A stretch of DNA of 64,000 bases from Zerene cesonia (lineage: Eukaryota > Arthropoda > Insecta > Lepidoptera > Pieridae), in the NCBI RefSeq assembly GCF_012273895.1, contig NC_052129.1, positions 248,001 through 312,000 on the forward strand, in the 5' to 3' direction. The notes under the pieces were generated by a model. That model saw only the letters and a list, made by a program, of their open reading frames with translations. It was not told where the DNA came from and did no database searches. This document shows positions 48,690 to 61,400 of the stretch, in pieces; positions within the stretch are counted from its first letter, which is position 1, and each line of letters opens with the position of its first letter. The translations under genes and the position numbers were made by a program.

Positions 48690-48790
48690 AGCTTAGTGCG
48701 CTTCTATAAGTTTTTAAACTATGACCTTAAAGGAATTAATGAAACTGTTCAACATATTTAAACATAATCAAACTCAAACTCAAATTATAA
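48690..48790 (-). repeat. LINE-tail-like repeat F, diverged
   Basis: GTGCGCTTCTATAAGTTTTT and ATAATCAAACTCAAACTCAA; weak similarity only. Confidence 0.4.
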
Positions 48791-50398
48791 TCAATTAAAA
48801 AATGTACTACTGTTGCGTATATTGTATTGCTAATCCCATTAGAATTAAGTTTCTTATCAGTTAATAATTTTACATTAATTCGTTACCTACCTTTCGTCTA
48901 TTCATGCTGATATGAATGGTAAAACAACATACTTTTAAACGAATAAATGGGTAATACTAAAAATAATATTACAAGCTTAACTTGAACCGAATATGTAAAC
49001 AAAGTTATTTTTTCGTTTTTCTCGTAGGCAATATATTATTTTTTCGTATGTTGCAAACATAATTTGAATAATATTTGTATAAGGTAAATATAATATCTCT
49101 CGGAATAAGACTCCAAATGGTGTTTTGTAAATGTAATAATATAATAAAAAAAATGCCTACAAAAATATATTTTAAGGTATTTATTTAACTTCTATGGTTG
49201 CTTGTAAGATAAACACAATATGTTTATCTTCTTTTTTCTATAAGTAAATGTTTAACCTTCAAAATACTTATGACAAATTCATTGAGTTCATTGAGTCATT
49301 TCAGAAATCTAGAAATCGTCCTCCATACTATAATCCAGAAATCACAGAGTAGTTAAACTCTATTATATATCATTAATTCCTTTTTGATTATCATATTTAT
49401 TAAGGAGTATTAGAAGTTTTTATAATCACGAAGACTAGACACAAATTTTCCTCTGTACATAATTATAATCTAATATTAAGTTTACTAATGTTATAAACCT
49501 CAGAAAATTTTAAGTTTTTTGATTACGCGCTGATCTAAGGAAATGATACTTGGAATTGATCCTTTGTCTTCAAATTAACTGCACAATTTCACACCACTAC
49601 CAAGAGGGTCGTCAATGTAAAATGCTTTAAAAGGAGAAAGTATTCCTCTTCAGAGCAGACAAAGCGCCATGTAGTTGCATTCATTATAGAATTCAGTTCC
49701 TAAAATTTAGATTTTCGTAACTAAAAATTCATATGTATGCTAAATAAAAAATTAATGTATTGTCGGTTATCGATGGTGTTTTAATATTCTGTTGAATATT
49801 GTTAGTTAAGATACATATGTCGCTTTTCATAACTTGGTAAAACTTGTTAAGATGTCGAATCCTATAAAACATCGCCCTGCTTTGAAATGGCGCGCACTCC
49901 TACGGATTGTGCCTTTGTGTTCACAATTCAACGTTCGGTCCAACTACCCTCACTTTGACTAGCTGCGATTTGTTATCAATTGACTACATCAATTAGGCAG
50001 TTGTTTAGAATTGTACATTCTTAATCAAACTAATTAACACAGTCTCTTTGTATTTCATACAATATAATATTTTCCTAATAAAGGTGAGCAGCGAAAAAAT
50101 CAGCATGCAGCCTCTGAACCGCGTGCTCTGTGGCCTAACCTAATAAAATAGCAGACTGTTCATTTGATGTGCGAATGTGCTCGCACGAAGTTATGCAAAT
50201 ATCATGAGTAATTAATCGATCTGCATAAGTGTATTCGCTGAGTTTTGGTTTTTGTTGAGACTTAGATGGCTGCGAAGGTGTAGAGGTAGACGTGTAGTTC
50301 TTTTAAGTAATTAGTTTTGGTTAAATAATTGTTTTAAACAATGACTAATCCGTCATCAAATCAGAATAGGGAGGCATCATCAAATAATATAAAAATCA

Positions 50399-50577
50399 CT
50401 AGCTGCACCCGGCAAACGCTGTTCTGCCTTACTCTGATCATTTAGATGTATGAAAAATAGATGTTAGCCGATTCTCAAACATACCCGATATGCACACAAA
50501 ATTTCATAAGAATCGGTCAAGCCGTTTCGGAGGAGTATGGCAACGAAAACTGTGACACGAGAATTTTATATATTAGA
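50399..50577 (-). mobile_element. Helitron-like element, family H2
   Basis: CTAGCTGCACCCGGCAAACG, GTATGAAAAATAGATGTTAG, CGGTCAAGCCGTTTCGGAGG to GAGAATTTTATATATTAGA. A short relative (ATGTATGAAAAATAGCTGTT) lies at about 1300-1345. Confidence 0.7.
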
Positions 50578-50685
50578 TCTAAATCGTTTTACCCAGTCGA
50601 AAGTTCTGAGGGTATGAATCTAAAAAAAAATGCTGTCGTATTGACGACTCCTTCATTTTGAATTCGGTTGAAAATTTGCGTTTTT
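50573..50685 (-). repeat. LINE-tail-like repeat G, fragment
   Basis: TACCCAGTCGAAAGTTCTGA and GACTCCTTCATTTTGAATTC. It directly follows the H2 element ending at 50577. Confidence 0.48.
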
Positions 50686-50799
50686 CTTTATAAGCAAAAG
50701 CTCGACTAATTTTAATGAAACATTCTAGATGCCTTTGATGCAATTAGTTTTGACTCGGGAAAACGCCTTGATAAAACTGGAATTTACTAATTGAGGATT

Positions 50800-51106
50800 G
50801 TTTTTTTTATGTCATAGCGGGCAACTGAGCTGGTGGTTCGCCTGATGGTAAGCGCTACCACCGCCCATGAACATTTAGAGAGGCATAAGGTCCATTGCAG
50901 ACTTTACGCCTCTACAAATGGATTGCCGACTTTTTGGGATGGGATTAAGAAAGGATTTGCGAGAGGAATAAAGGTAAGGAAACCATGGTATGGGCTTCCG
51001 GCTCCCCCACTCACCGAACGAAACACAGCAGAATGCTATTTCACGCCGGTCTTCTGTGGGGGTGTGGTACTTCCCCGGTGCGAGCTGGCCCAATTCGTGC
51101 CGAAGC
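50800..51106 (-). mobile_element. Repeat family A, copy joined to a Helitron-like element
   Basis: Runs from TTTTTTTTATGTCATAGCGG to CAATTCGTGCCGAAGC. It stops short of the usual family start and continues, through a few TA bases, into a Helitron-like end (CTAGCTTTTGCCCGCGG). Confidence 0.83.
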
Positions 51107-51114
51107 TATATATA

Positions 51115-51306
51115 TACTAGCTTTTGCCCGCGGCTTCGCACGCGTAAATTCGGATTAGTTTAACAGATATTATTATACATATAAACCTTCCTCTTGTACC
51201 ACCCTATCTATTAAAATAAACTCATCGAAATCCGTTGGGCAGTTTTAAAGATTTAAGCATACATAGGGACATAGGGACAAAGAAAGCGACTTTGTTTTAT
51301 ACTATG
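51115..51306 (-). mobile_element. Helitron-like element, family H3
   Basis: CTAGCTTTTGCCCGCGGCTT through TATACATATAAACCTTCCTC to GCGACTTTGTTTTATACTAT. Same family as 29219-29411. Confidence 0.72.
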
Positions 51307-54300
51307 GAGTGACAACTTGCCTTATGTATTTTATTCAATTTCTCTAAGGGTCTTGGGGATTTGAGTGTAGAGACAGCTTTAAGTAAGTTTCTTATTACTT
51401 GATTAGCAAGAATACATTAATAACAAAACCATAGTTCTAAAAGATACCATTTAAAAAAAACTAAGCATATTTCTGTGAACATAACATAAGGTTGTACGTA
51501 TAAGTAGGATTAAGTACTATATGTATTTAATTGAAACTTATTTATTAAAAGCTTTACAAGAAAAAGGCAAATAAAAATATGATGTCTGCTCTATAATACA
51601 CAATATAACACAAGGCAGCGAGCTAATAATACAAAACATCTTATAATGTAATTTCATTATGCGCTCTCAAGATTTTTCATTAAAAACGAATTCTGAAATA
51701 AATAAATAAATTGTTTGTGCGGCTCATCATTTGAAAATCAACAAGTTAACTAAACGAGACTGGGAAAGCAGAACAGCGTCGGCAGTAAGCCGCGTCTTCA
51801 AAATATTTGCAGAAAAAATCCCAAGGAATATAATTTCAGTTTTTCGGGCTTCTGGATAATAGATAAAGCGACAGATGCGACCATTTCTCACGATATCGTT
51901 GGTTATATTATGCTTTGTGGCAATCAGTATTATATAATGTATAATATTTCGTGAAAAAAAGAAAACATAACAACCAAACATTTTATTAATTCAAGCAAAC
52001 TTCTCATAAAAACGGTTTTGAATCGAAAAATACATTATGAGTATTAGTAATATATTATTATTATATTACATTATGATCTTATATTATGTACCAACGGTTA
52101 GGAAAGCTGTTCCTACAGAGAAGACCCAGCTAGAAACAAGTAGCTCTTTTAATATCGCTCATCAAAATTTTGCAAAAATTATTAATTTAAAATAATGATG
52201 TTGGGGTTTGGGGGTCTTGCGAAACTAACATGGAAAGAATTTTCATAGTCGGTCCAGTAGTGACTGAGATTACCGCGTAGAAACAAACTCTTCAGTTCTA
52301 TATTGTTAATATAGATGTTCACATTATTTTCCTTATATTTCAACACTCACAAATATTTTCATAGCAGAGCCTAATAAAGCACGTAGGGCATAAACTCGCA
52401 CGCCGCATCTACGTCGTTATTCTGACAGTTAACGAAGGCGCGAAAACCGAGTTACTGCGAAGGGTTGTTTTATCAAAGAGTTTCTTTCTATCATTCTTTT
52501 GTTTTTCGTATAATTTCACGTCAATAAGATGTGCTGTACGGGCAGATGGCGATCTGGAAGTTGCTTGTTTTGTCGATCTGTTTGTTTTCTAATGAAATAC
52601 AGAAGAGGTTTGATTCGGGGCTAACTTTTAGAAGAGGTTGTATAGAAACAAAGAGTTACCCTTGTGTGGATATTGTTTGATATTAATATAGAACGACCTA
52701 TTTTTACATAATACTAGTTTTATCTCCTGCTATTTTCTGATATTTGATATTTATCAATGAATTGTTGTTTACATATGCTTTGTTAACAGAAAAATGAACA
52801 AATAATTTAAGGTTAAGTTTGAATAAGGAGATTGGAAGCAAATTGAATTATATTAAATTTGAAATAAATAGGAGCTTTATACTCCTGATGTTATGGTCTA
52901 ACTTCACGTTTGCTTATTGGATCATCAAATGTTTGTAGTTGCCTACTGACTTCAATGCAAAGCATTTAAGATTCATCCCAGTTCGTGAGCCAGGTCAAGG
53001 AACATCAAGGAAAATAAAGAGATAGCGATGGGTGAGGGTGAGGGCATATTGCGATTACATCCCGCATCTTATTACTGAGGACCATTGTTTCCCAGATCCA
53101 CAGAATTTGGAGATTACTAATCCATTGTGAGTTGTGTTTTGTTTTGCGGTGGCGGTCGGTTTAGTAATGTCAGTTGGTGTGGTTATAAGAGATTCTCAGT
53201 TTTTAATGTTCTGTTTCCTACTTGCTGTGAGTTAGTTTTATATAATTTATAAGATACTTGTGTCAAGTTGTGTTTGTGATCGCTTATGGTTATGATTTTG
53301 TAACATTTTTGAAGTAGTATTATACAGATATACAAGTATAGCTATGATCTTATACATGCCTTTTCTTGTTTAAGGTTTTCTACTATCAAGATGCATGTTG
53401 AAATGGTCGAAGTATGTAGATACCTGCGGAAAACTTAAAACATTATACCTACTATTCCCGTACGCGAATGTGAAAAGTTTCAGTGTAAAAGGTAAGAGGT
53501 ACTTAATTTTTGTGAAGAAGCAATATAATAAATTAATAAAAGTATTGAACTAAATTTATACATCATTATTATTAGGAGCCTAGGATAAAATATGAGTAAA
53601 TCAGACATCTACCAGTATCTCGAGACTTATACACCCAAAACTATCAGCGAAATTAAATCCCATCTCAGCCGAACTGCCTCAGCTGTATGACGGATGCTAT
53701 CTTTTTTCGGAATAAAATCACATATCACTGAAAGGGCCGGCATTTACATAATACTCGAGTTTGAATTCGTACGCGACCACAAAGACTAAATAATGCATGC
53801 AAATTCCGGGGTAGATTTAATGAAAACCTAGCTCCCATTGAAGCGGTTTATAAAAACGAGCGAATTGTTCCCAGGCTCCGAGCAGAATGGCTTTAAAATC
53901 CTTTTTTCATAGTTTATTACTTATTGAATAGCGGTGATTTACATTGCTTGGATGCTGGAAAGCAGAAACGTATGCGATATTATTAGTTGGAATGAAAGAG
54001 TTGAATGTCGAATTACTCTAGCATATTATTAAAATGTGTATGTTAGATCGACTATTGTGATTACTTATAAAGATTCAGCTGCATACTTAGAAACGTAGAA
54101 ATAATATTTTGAATAAATAAAGACTGAATAAGATATTTATATCTGGTCTGTTATGAATATGTAGTGTCCGCCATTTTTATTTACCTACCATAAACACTAT
54201 TCAATTGATGAAGCACCAAACAGAAACGACAAACACTGAGAAGCAACTAAAAACATGTACATATTAATAAAATCGAAATATTTACGAACCTTCGAAAAAT

Positions 54301-54506
54301 TTAAACGATAATTGGGTACATAATGTTGGTATCTGAGTGCACACGATAAATTCTTACAGCACATCCACAATATTTATGCTAATTTTATGTCCGCTATAAA
54401 CCTTTATTGAGCTCCTATGATGTCCCATTTACGAGTTGTGTTTAAGTGGTTTGGCCTTGATATCATAAAAATATTTAACTGACTTCTTAAGTAAATAGTA
54501 CTATGC
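51307..54506. other. Intergenic, nothing recognised
   Basis: AT-rich. A weak repeat F fragment at 52085-52140 (CCAACGGTTAGGAAAGCTGT). No gene seen. Confidence 0.55.
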
Positions 54507-54513
54507 TCAATCT

Positions 54514-54723
54514 AGACCGCCTCCTTGGTACACTGGTTAACGCCTGAGCGTAGAAACGAGGGGTCCTGGGTTCAATTCCCGGTGGTGACACACAAAAAAA
54601 ACATGCCTCGGTCTGGCAGGACACAGAAGGGTGATCACCTACTTGTTTCTAAAGAAAAATCGATCAATGAAACAGATGTACATCATCTGCCCCATATCCC
54701 ACTAGGGGACACGGGACTTCACT
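54514..54723 (+). mobile_element. SINE family B (tRNA-derived), with target-site duplication
   Basis: The tRNA-like head is CCTCCTTGGTACACTGGTTA (A-box region) and GGTTCAATTCCCGG (B box), followed by a family-specific body (CTCGGTCTGGCAGGACACAG ... GGGGACACGGGACTTCACT). It is flanked by the direct repeat TCAATCT at 54507-54513 and 54724-54730. The right copy runs straight into the LINE fragment, so the SINE probably inserted into that LINE. Confidence 0.88.
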
Positions 54724-54737
54724 TCAATCTCTAAAAA

Positions 54738-55203
54738 GCACAAGTCGGGTCTTGCATGGAATACTGCTATCACCTCTGTGAGGGTTCTGCCAATTACCAG
54801 CTGGAGACGCTTGAGGCGATAGAGAGGCGTGTTAAGAAGCTCATAAACGACGATGATCTCGTAGGCAAAAGACTCCAGAGCCTCGCCCATCGCCACAGAG
54901 TGGCTAGCCTATCAGTTTTTTATCGGATACATTTTGACGTGTGCTGTGGAATGACACAACTTGATTCCACCATCCCCCTTCTTCCATCAGTCGTCGAGGC
55001 GCACAGACTTTAGGCACCGCTATTTGGTGGACGTTCCATATATCCGGACTAAGCGGTTTGACTCTTTAGTCATTAGTCGAACCGCAAGGGACTGGAACAT
55101 GCTTCCCGAGTCTGTGTTCCCCGACGGCTATAATCTGGGCATCTTCAGGCGAGATGGTAGTCAAGCGCTTACCTATCACAGAAATAAAAAAGGACTATCT
55201 GTG
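54738..55203 (+). pseudogene. Decayed LINE reverse transcriptase, C-terminal fragment
   Basis: One frame reads AQVGSCMEYCYHLCEGSANY and continues through ERRVKKLINDDDL to HRHRVASLSVFYRIHFDV. At about 54960 the sense moves to another frame: IPPSPFFHQSSRRTDFRHRY, then RTARDWNMLPESVFPDGYNL. Both are characteristic of the region after the polymerase domain of CR1/Jockey-type non-LTR retrotransposons. A further shift upstream (CTCTAAAAAGCACAA where a Leu-Tyr-Lys-Ala reading would be expected) and the lack of the polymerase motifs show it is a dead, 5'-truncated copy. Confidence 0.8.
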
Positions 55204-55206
55204 TAG

Positions 55207-58200
55207 TAGCTACAGGTACACTGTCAATCTGAAGACAGACTCATTATGGTTGTATGAATGGGATCCGAGAAAAATTTATGAAAATATCTCTGAAACTTTG
55301 ATAAATATTTTAATAAATTTGTACGATTCGTACATTTGGATTCTGGTGATATATATATAGATAACTAGCTTTCCGACCGGCCCTACCTGAATAGTAAAGT
55401 AAAAGATAGACATCGCTAACCGCTATAATAGCCGATAAGGCCGAATAAGGAGGCCAATGGAGAACTTTGTAGTTTTTGGTTTTTCAAGCAAACATTACAG
55501 GAGTTAATTGAAACGATAAAAGTGAAATTAAATGATTGTTACTTTAATTATTTCCTACCTTAAACATTAAAATCAATATTCCACATTACATATTTCTATA
55601 TTGTACAGCATAAACAATGTATATAATAAAATACAAAAGTTCATATAAAAATACTTTATTTAAGAAAATATAATTGCTCTCACAATAATATTGTTGCATA
55701 ATATTTTGTGACAATAATAAAATACGCAATTATTGACAGTTCATTTGTTTTGAAATTTTATGTAACGAAAAAAGAATAACATTCAACAAATTACTTAAAT
55801 TATAGATAGATGGCGCTGGAATGAAAATTATGTTATAAAAAATCACAATAGAGTATAAATTAAAAAATAGTAATAGTGGTAGTTTTAACAGAATGCTTAC
55901 TAATTCTTCTTTAAAATTTAAAAACATTGATATGGACTAAATATATACAAGTACAAGATTTTAAAATAATGCCATCTATCGTCTCTAACCTAAAATATTT
56001 ATAATTATATAATGTTACAGGAAATTTCGAGATCATTCTTCTATCATAAAAACTTTAACGAAACACACTGAGAGTATATACTCATAACAATACTTATATA
56101 AATATCACATATACGGATGCAAGCAGACTTAACCGTAAATAACCTAAACATATTTTACCGCCATTTTTTTTTTTAATTACGAACATAATAATCCAAAATG
56201 GCGGACTGTTATGACAAACAGGGCTAGGTTATTGACAAATATTTTGAATTAGAAATAAAACAATTCTAAAATGAATGAAGCTGGAGAAAAAATAAAGCTT
56301 GCTTACAATTTATTGATAGATGCTCGTAAGTTGTATATCAATACTATATTGTCTTGGTCTTGATTACCTGGGATATTACTGCTAATACATACTTATGAAA
56401 TGACAAATAAATAATGAATAAATATGACAAATGAATAATATATGAATATTTCTATAAAGAATAGGCAATCAGTAACTACATCCTCAAGTACTAAAACTGG
56501 TTGACCTAGAGTTTTAGGCGCTGGTATTAAAAGCATTGGAATATGTTATCTAAATAATAGTTTGATATAGTTAGATACATTGTTAGGTATATTTAGAAGT
56601 AATATTTAATTCTAAAACGAGATGTGCTTAATAGTTTGATCATAGCAGTTGTTAAAATAAACAATATTCTTTTAATTTTTCTGAATAATGAGAAATTTTT
56701 GTATATGCTAGAGTGAGGTCCAATCGTTAAAAACCGAATTTAAAACAGTACTAAAGTTCCTTAGCAACTCATTTATTAACTACGCAGTATCTATAGAGAT
56801 ATAATCCTTCTGTTTTTGTGTTTGTCACTTGCTGGAAGAGTATTACTTTTTATACTAGTAGTCCGCCCCGGCTTCGCCCGCGGTACATATATAGCTTAAA
56901 ACACTGAGTTCTGACGTATGTATCTAGCTGTGAAAGAATATTTGAAATCAGTATAGTTTTTTCTAAGATTGGGGGGTTCAAACAAACTCTTCAGCCTCGT
57001 ATCATCACAAAACTCTCTTCTACGGCTTGCTCAATAACATTGATTTCTTATTCAAAAAATAGTTTAGATACAATTATATTTACTCAGTTAATATAAAAGG
57101 AATTATTGAGTCTAATACAAGAGAAGCATTGGCGAATTGATAGCAAATTGTAAATGTATTACAAATATAATATTATGATAATTAACATACATTAAGCTTA
57201 ATTAAATAGCTTTCATCAAGCTTTCCTATTTGAAATTGAGTTTATGGAAGGAATAAAATAAAAAATTAACACAACAATAATCATAGATAGGAAAGCCACA
57301 GTAAAATAATAATTTTTAACAAAAAAACTAAACTGCTTTCAAATTGTCAGTACTAGACCAAATTCAAATGGGACCACATGGGAGACAAAATAACAAAGAA
57401 ACATCTAAATTCTAATTCTATCAATCTCAAATGTTTTCAGTTAAACCCAAAAAATGTCCAACTCTTTTTCTTGATGTCGGATGAAAATACATATAAATGT
57501 TTTTTGGGCATACGATCGTATCAAATTTAGGTACGGTATAAACAAACAAACAAATACAGTGTTTAAACACAGTTTTTAAATATACTATTTAGCACCAATT
57601 GCCGATATATAATTCCATGAATTACTATTAATACATATATCGAATTCATTCTTAAATCAAAAGTTTGAAAAAGCAAATATATTCAAAAAGTACATTAAAT
57701 ATTTAATATTCTTTCATTTCTCTTCACTTCAAACGCGATATGAATCTTTCTAGTCTTCGAATTGTCCTCTTATCACAGATCTAGGATAGAATATCTAGAT
57801 TCAATAATACAAAAACATTCTGAATCAAACCTCGCCTATGCACACGCGTTTATGCATTAAACAGATTTCTAATGAACGATACAATAGACTTTAAACGTTA
57901 CTGCAAAGACATAAGGTGTTAATTTCAATGATTTTTAATAACCTTTTAACAGGCGATTGCATGACTAATATAGATAGTTCTTCATACTATTTCAATGCCT
58001 ATAACTTTGCCAGCTTATAAAACTTTATTAACTCATCTGAATATATTCTATATAGGTTCTCTAAATTCACTAATTTTAATGTATATGTGACCTCCAAAAT
58101 TTCTGACCTATACAAATATAAAGAAATGGAGATTTCTTTTATATTTTTAGCTGTTCGGCATTGTCTATTTTTTTTTCAGATCACAAATTTAAAAAAATGA

Positions 58201-58259
58201 CTATCTCCTTCCTTCTTTAACATTTTAATATCTCTTTCTGCATTTGTTTAGCTCTCTTA
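55207..58259. other. Intergenic between LINE fragment and DSTYK 3' end
   Basis: Very AT-rich, with one H5 element. The DSTYK 3' UTR must begin at 58259 and run leftward; its end cannot be fixed. Confidence 0.55.
56858..57000 (-). mobile_element. Helitron-like element, family H5
   Basis: CTAGTAGTCCGCCCCGGCTT, TCGCCCGCGGTACATATATA to AAACAAACTCTTCAGCCTCG. Confidence 0.65.
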
Positions 58260-58477
58260 TCAATCATCCAAGCCCGTCATGTTGAGACTATCCTCATCTC
58301 CCTCAGTATTGTAGGTGAGGTTCTGATTCCCCTCCCTCTCCGCCTCCCTCAGGACCTTTTCCAGCCTCGGCTGCACGTCGCCGAGCAAGGCTCGCTTCGC
58401 GGGGTCCGTCGCCCAGCAGGACTGCATTATGTCCCAGCACTCGTCCGAGAACTGGGGCAAACGCTCGGGGCGGAGGC
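58260..58477 (-). CDS. Dstyk: DSTYK last exon
   Basis: The acceptor is GTCTCCAG|GC. Encodes LRPERLPQFSDECWDIMQSC, then WATDPAKRALLGDVQPRLEK with the CW...DP..R kinase subdomain XI pattern, an acidic tail, and NMTGLDD before TGA at 58262-58260. A possible ATTAAA poly(A) signal lies about 35 bases further on, near 58225. Confidence 0.94.
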
Positions 58478-61400
58478 CTGGAGACAATTTCGGAAAAAAA
58501 TTAGTTTAGGCGTTTAACAAAACCAATGCAGAATCGATGAATTAATTTGGGAGTTTATTAATTAAACAGATATAGTGCATAGAATAAATAAGCTATCATA
58601 TTAGCCCACAAACATTTGCAGAAGTTTTCTACCAAGTTGATAGCCAACTAGCCAAAAAATGCCAAAGTGTTTCATCATCATGTCTAACATCGCAATTCAC
58701 CAAATGTGAAACAATTAAGTAATACGAAAATTAATGTCCACACCTTTTTTCACTTTACTCCACAATTGTTCCTTGTTCTGAAATGACTCGAAAGCTGCGG
58801 GTAGCTTGATGGTACCGGCGCACAGGTACCTGAAAAAAAAAACCGGATATAACATTATAAATATGTAAAGAATCCACTAAATTGTCTCACTTGCTACAGA
58901 TTATATGTAAGAAAATTATTTAATCCTGCCGTATCTTCCTAAAATTATTGTATTCGCACCGATTCTTGAGTACAAAGATTTTGAATTAAATCTGTCCGTT
59001 TAAAATGGGTCCCAATCGAGTCTCAAATCAGTTACATACAAGCATACAGATAGACAGGTGAAGCTAATAAGTGCTTGTTAAAATTCCTTACATGATGTTC
59101 GAGTTGAGTATGCAGTTTGAAAAGTTATGTATCTCACCCATGTAGATGCATCTAGAAAAGTTTTCTTCATCTGTTATAGTTTTTTTGTTTTGTAGAATAT
59201 TCAGAAATTGCATTTCATTGGTTATTGGTTGGACTTTGCATCGGAGAAAACATGGCTTCTCCTTCAATATAGCATTTTTTTAAATTTTATATGAAGTACA
59301 TCGAGGGAGCGCTCACCACAGCAGCACGCCGAGCGCGTAGACGTCGACGGGCGCGTGGTAGCGGGCGGCGAGCAGCTCGGGCGCCATGTGCAGCGGCGTG
59401 CCCACGAGCGAGCCGCACACGAGCGCGCCGGCCGCGCAGAAGCCCAGGTCGGCCAGCGCCGCGCGCCCGCCGCCGTCCACCACCACGTTCTTCAGCTTCA
59501 CGTCGCGGTGCACCAGCCCCAGCGAGTGCAGGTAGCGCAGCCCTGCGGCCACACCCCTACTCTCTCTCTCTACTCACCCGACACGCTCTCACGCTCTCAC
59601 GCACTCACGCGTCGAGGCGCCCCTGAAGGGCTCGAATCGACTATTACGAATCCTATCCTATTATTATTGCAACAGTTTGTAAGGATGTGTTTATGTTTGT
59701 TGTTCTCTTACGCAGAAACTACTGAACCGATTGCAATGAAATTTGGTATGAATAAATATTTTATACGAAATATTTGGTACGAATAGCCACCCTACCAATC
59801 TAGATGTAAAACTCACGAATAGCTTTATATAAAAATGAAAATTACATATCAATAAAAATAACTTAGCAACATTATGTGCTGCAGACGTACTCATTCCAAC
59901 ATTGAACACCACGATACGAGATTTACAAATGTATAAAAAGCACATAAAATTCCATTTATATCAAAACACATAAAAGATCCTAAATATGCATTGTAAGTAA
60001 TACGGATACAATCTAATATCCAGATAAGAGAAGGCGCAACGCGTGCGGCTCACCGTCGACGACGTCGCAGGCGATGCGCATGCGCTGCGCGAAGGAGAGG
60101 CCGGCGCGCACGGCCGCGTGCAGGTCGCGCGCCCACCGCTCCGACACCAGCACCACGCTGGGGCCCTCCCCCGCACCCCCCGCCCCGCCGCGCTGCACCA
60201 GCGAGCCCAGCAGCCGCACTATGCGCGGGTGGGGGGGGATGCTCCTGGGGGTCGGAGTCATCAACTCAAGTCAGACAAGTATACTATAAGTATATCACAA
60301 TACCATTCAAATTAATGAAAAAAAAAACGCCTTCAAGAAGTAAAAAATTCAAGTCCAATTGACGAAATGCTGGCTCATATACAGAAGTGTGTGTATGCGG
60401 GTACATATTTTTGCCACCCTCACAATCGAATCTTACTCATTACTAAACACACTAAGTACACTAATATTATAAATGTGAAAGTTTGTTTGTTTGCATGTTT
60501 GTCCATCAATGACGCTGAAACTACTGAACGGATTTTGACGAAATTTGGCATATAGCTGACTTGGGTGATAGAATACTTTTTTTATGTCACAGTCGGCAAT
60601 GGAGCTGGTGGGACGCCTGATGGTAAGCGCTACCACCGCCCATGAACATTTGGTGAGGCGTGAAGTCGATTGCAGACCTTAACCCGATTAAATGCTCCCT
60701 TGGGATAAAACAGGAATCTTGATATCCGGGCGAAGCCGGGACGAACGTCCAGTATATTATAACTATATTCACTTGTATCGACTCTTTGCTGTCGTCATGC
60801 GTGTGAGCGTGAGCACGTGCGTGACGTACGTGTGTGCGTGCGCGTACGCATGAATTTGATCAATGACATGCAACCGTTTCTATTATAACCATCTTCCCAA
60901 ATAAAGAGAAAGAAATCTGCCTCCCCACTGTCTGATACGACTGCCGTTAGATATAAGAATTTTCTAATGCGAATTTTAGTTTTAATTTTATTTAATTATT
61001 AAGATTAACATATCGTTTACCATAAAGCGAGCCTCCAGCTCAGAAGGCCGCTATGACATAAAACCTCACCTGGTATAAAAGAACTCCATAGCCAGCTCGT
61101 GGTAGTGCCTCGTGTCGGCGGGCAGCACGGACTTGGCCGCGACGGGGCTGTGCCCCGCCCACGAGCCGCGCACCGCGTACACCACGCCGTACTGACCGCG
61201 ACCTTTGACATTTATTTATTTTATTTATTTATTCACACCAAATAGAACTTACTACCATTACAGGATATTATCCTAATTCGACAGAGTTCTTTTATAAAAA
61301 AAAAGGAAAACAAAACTAAAAAACTATTTCATACAAAAGAAAAAAAAAATTTTTGCTTATCACAGCTTATTTATAACAATAGCAAAGATGATATAATAGT

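Noticed and set aside
54519..54600. tRNA-like sequence with A and B boxes
   Set aside because: Head of SINE B with family body and target-site duplication; no sound cloverleaf, so not a tRNA gene. The same holds for 15.2, 22.3 and 36.0 kb.
59291..59786. Arg/Ala-rich plus-strand frames near 59.3-59.8 kb
   Set aside because: Shadows of the GC-rich DSTYK exon on the other strand.
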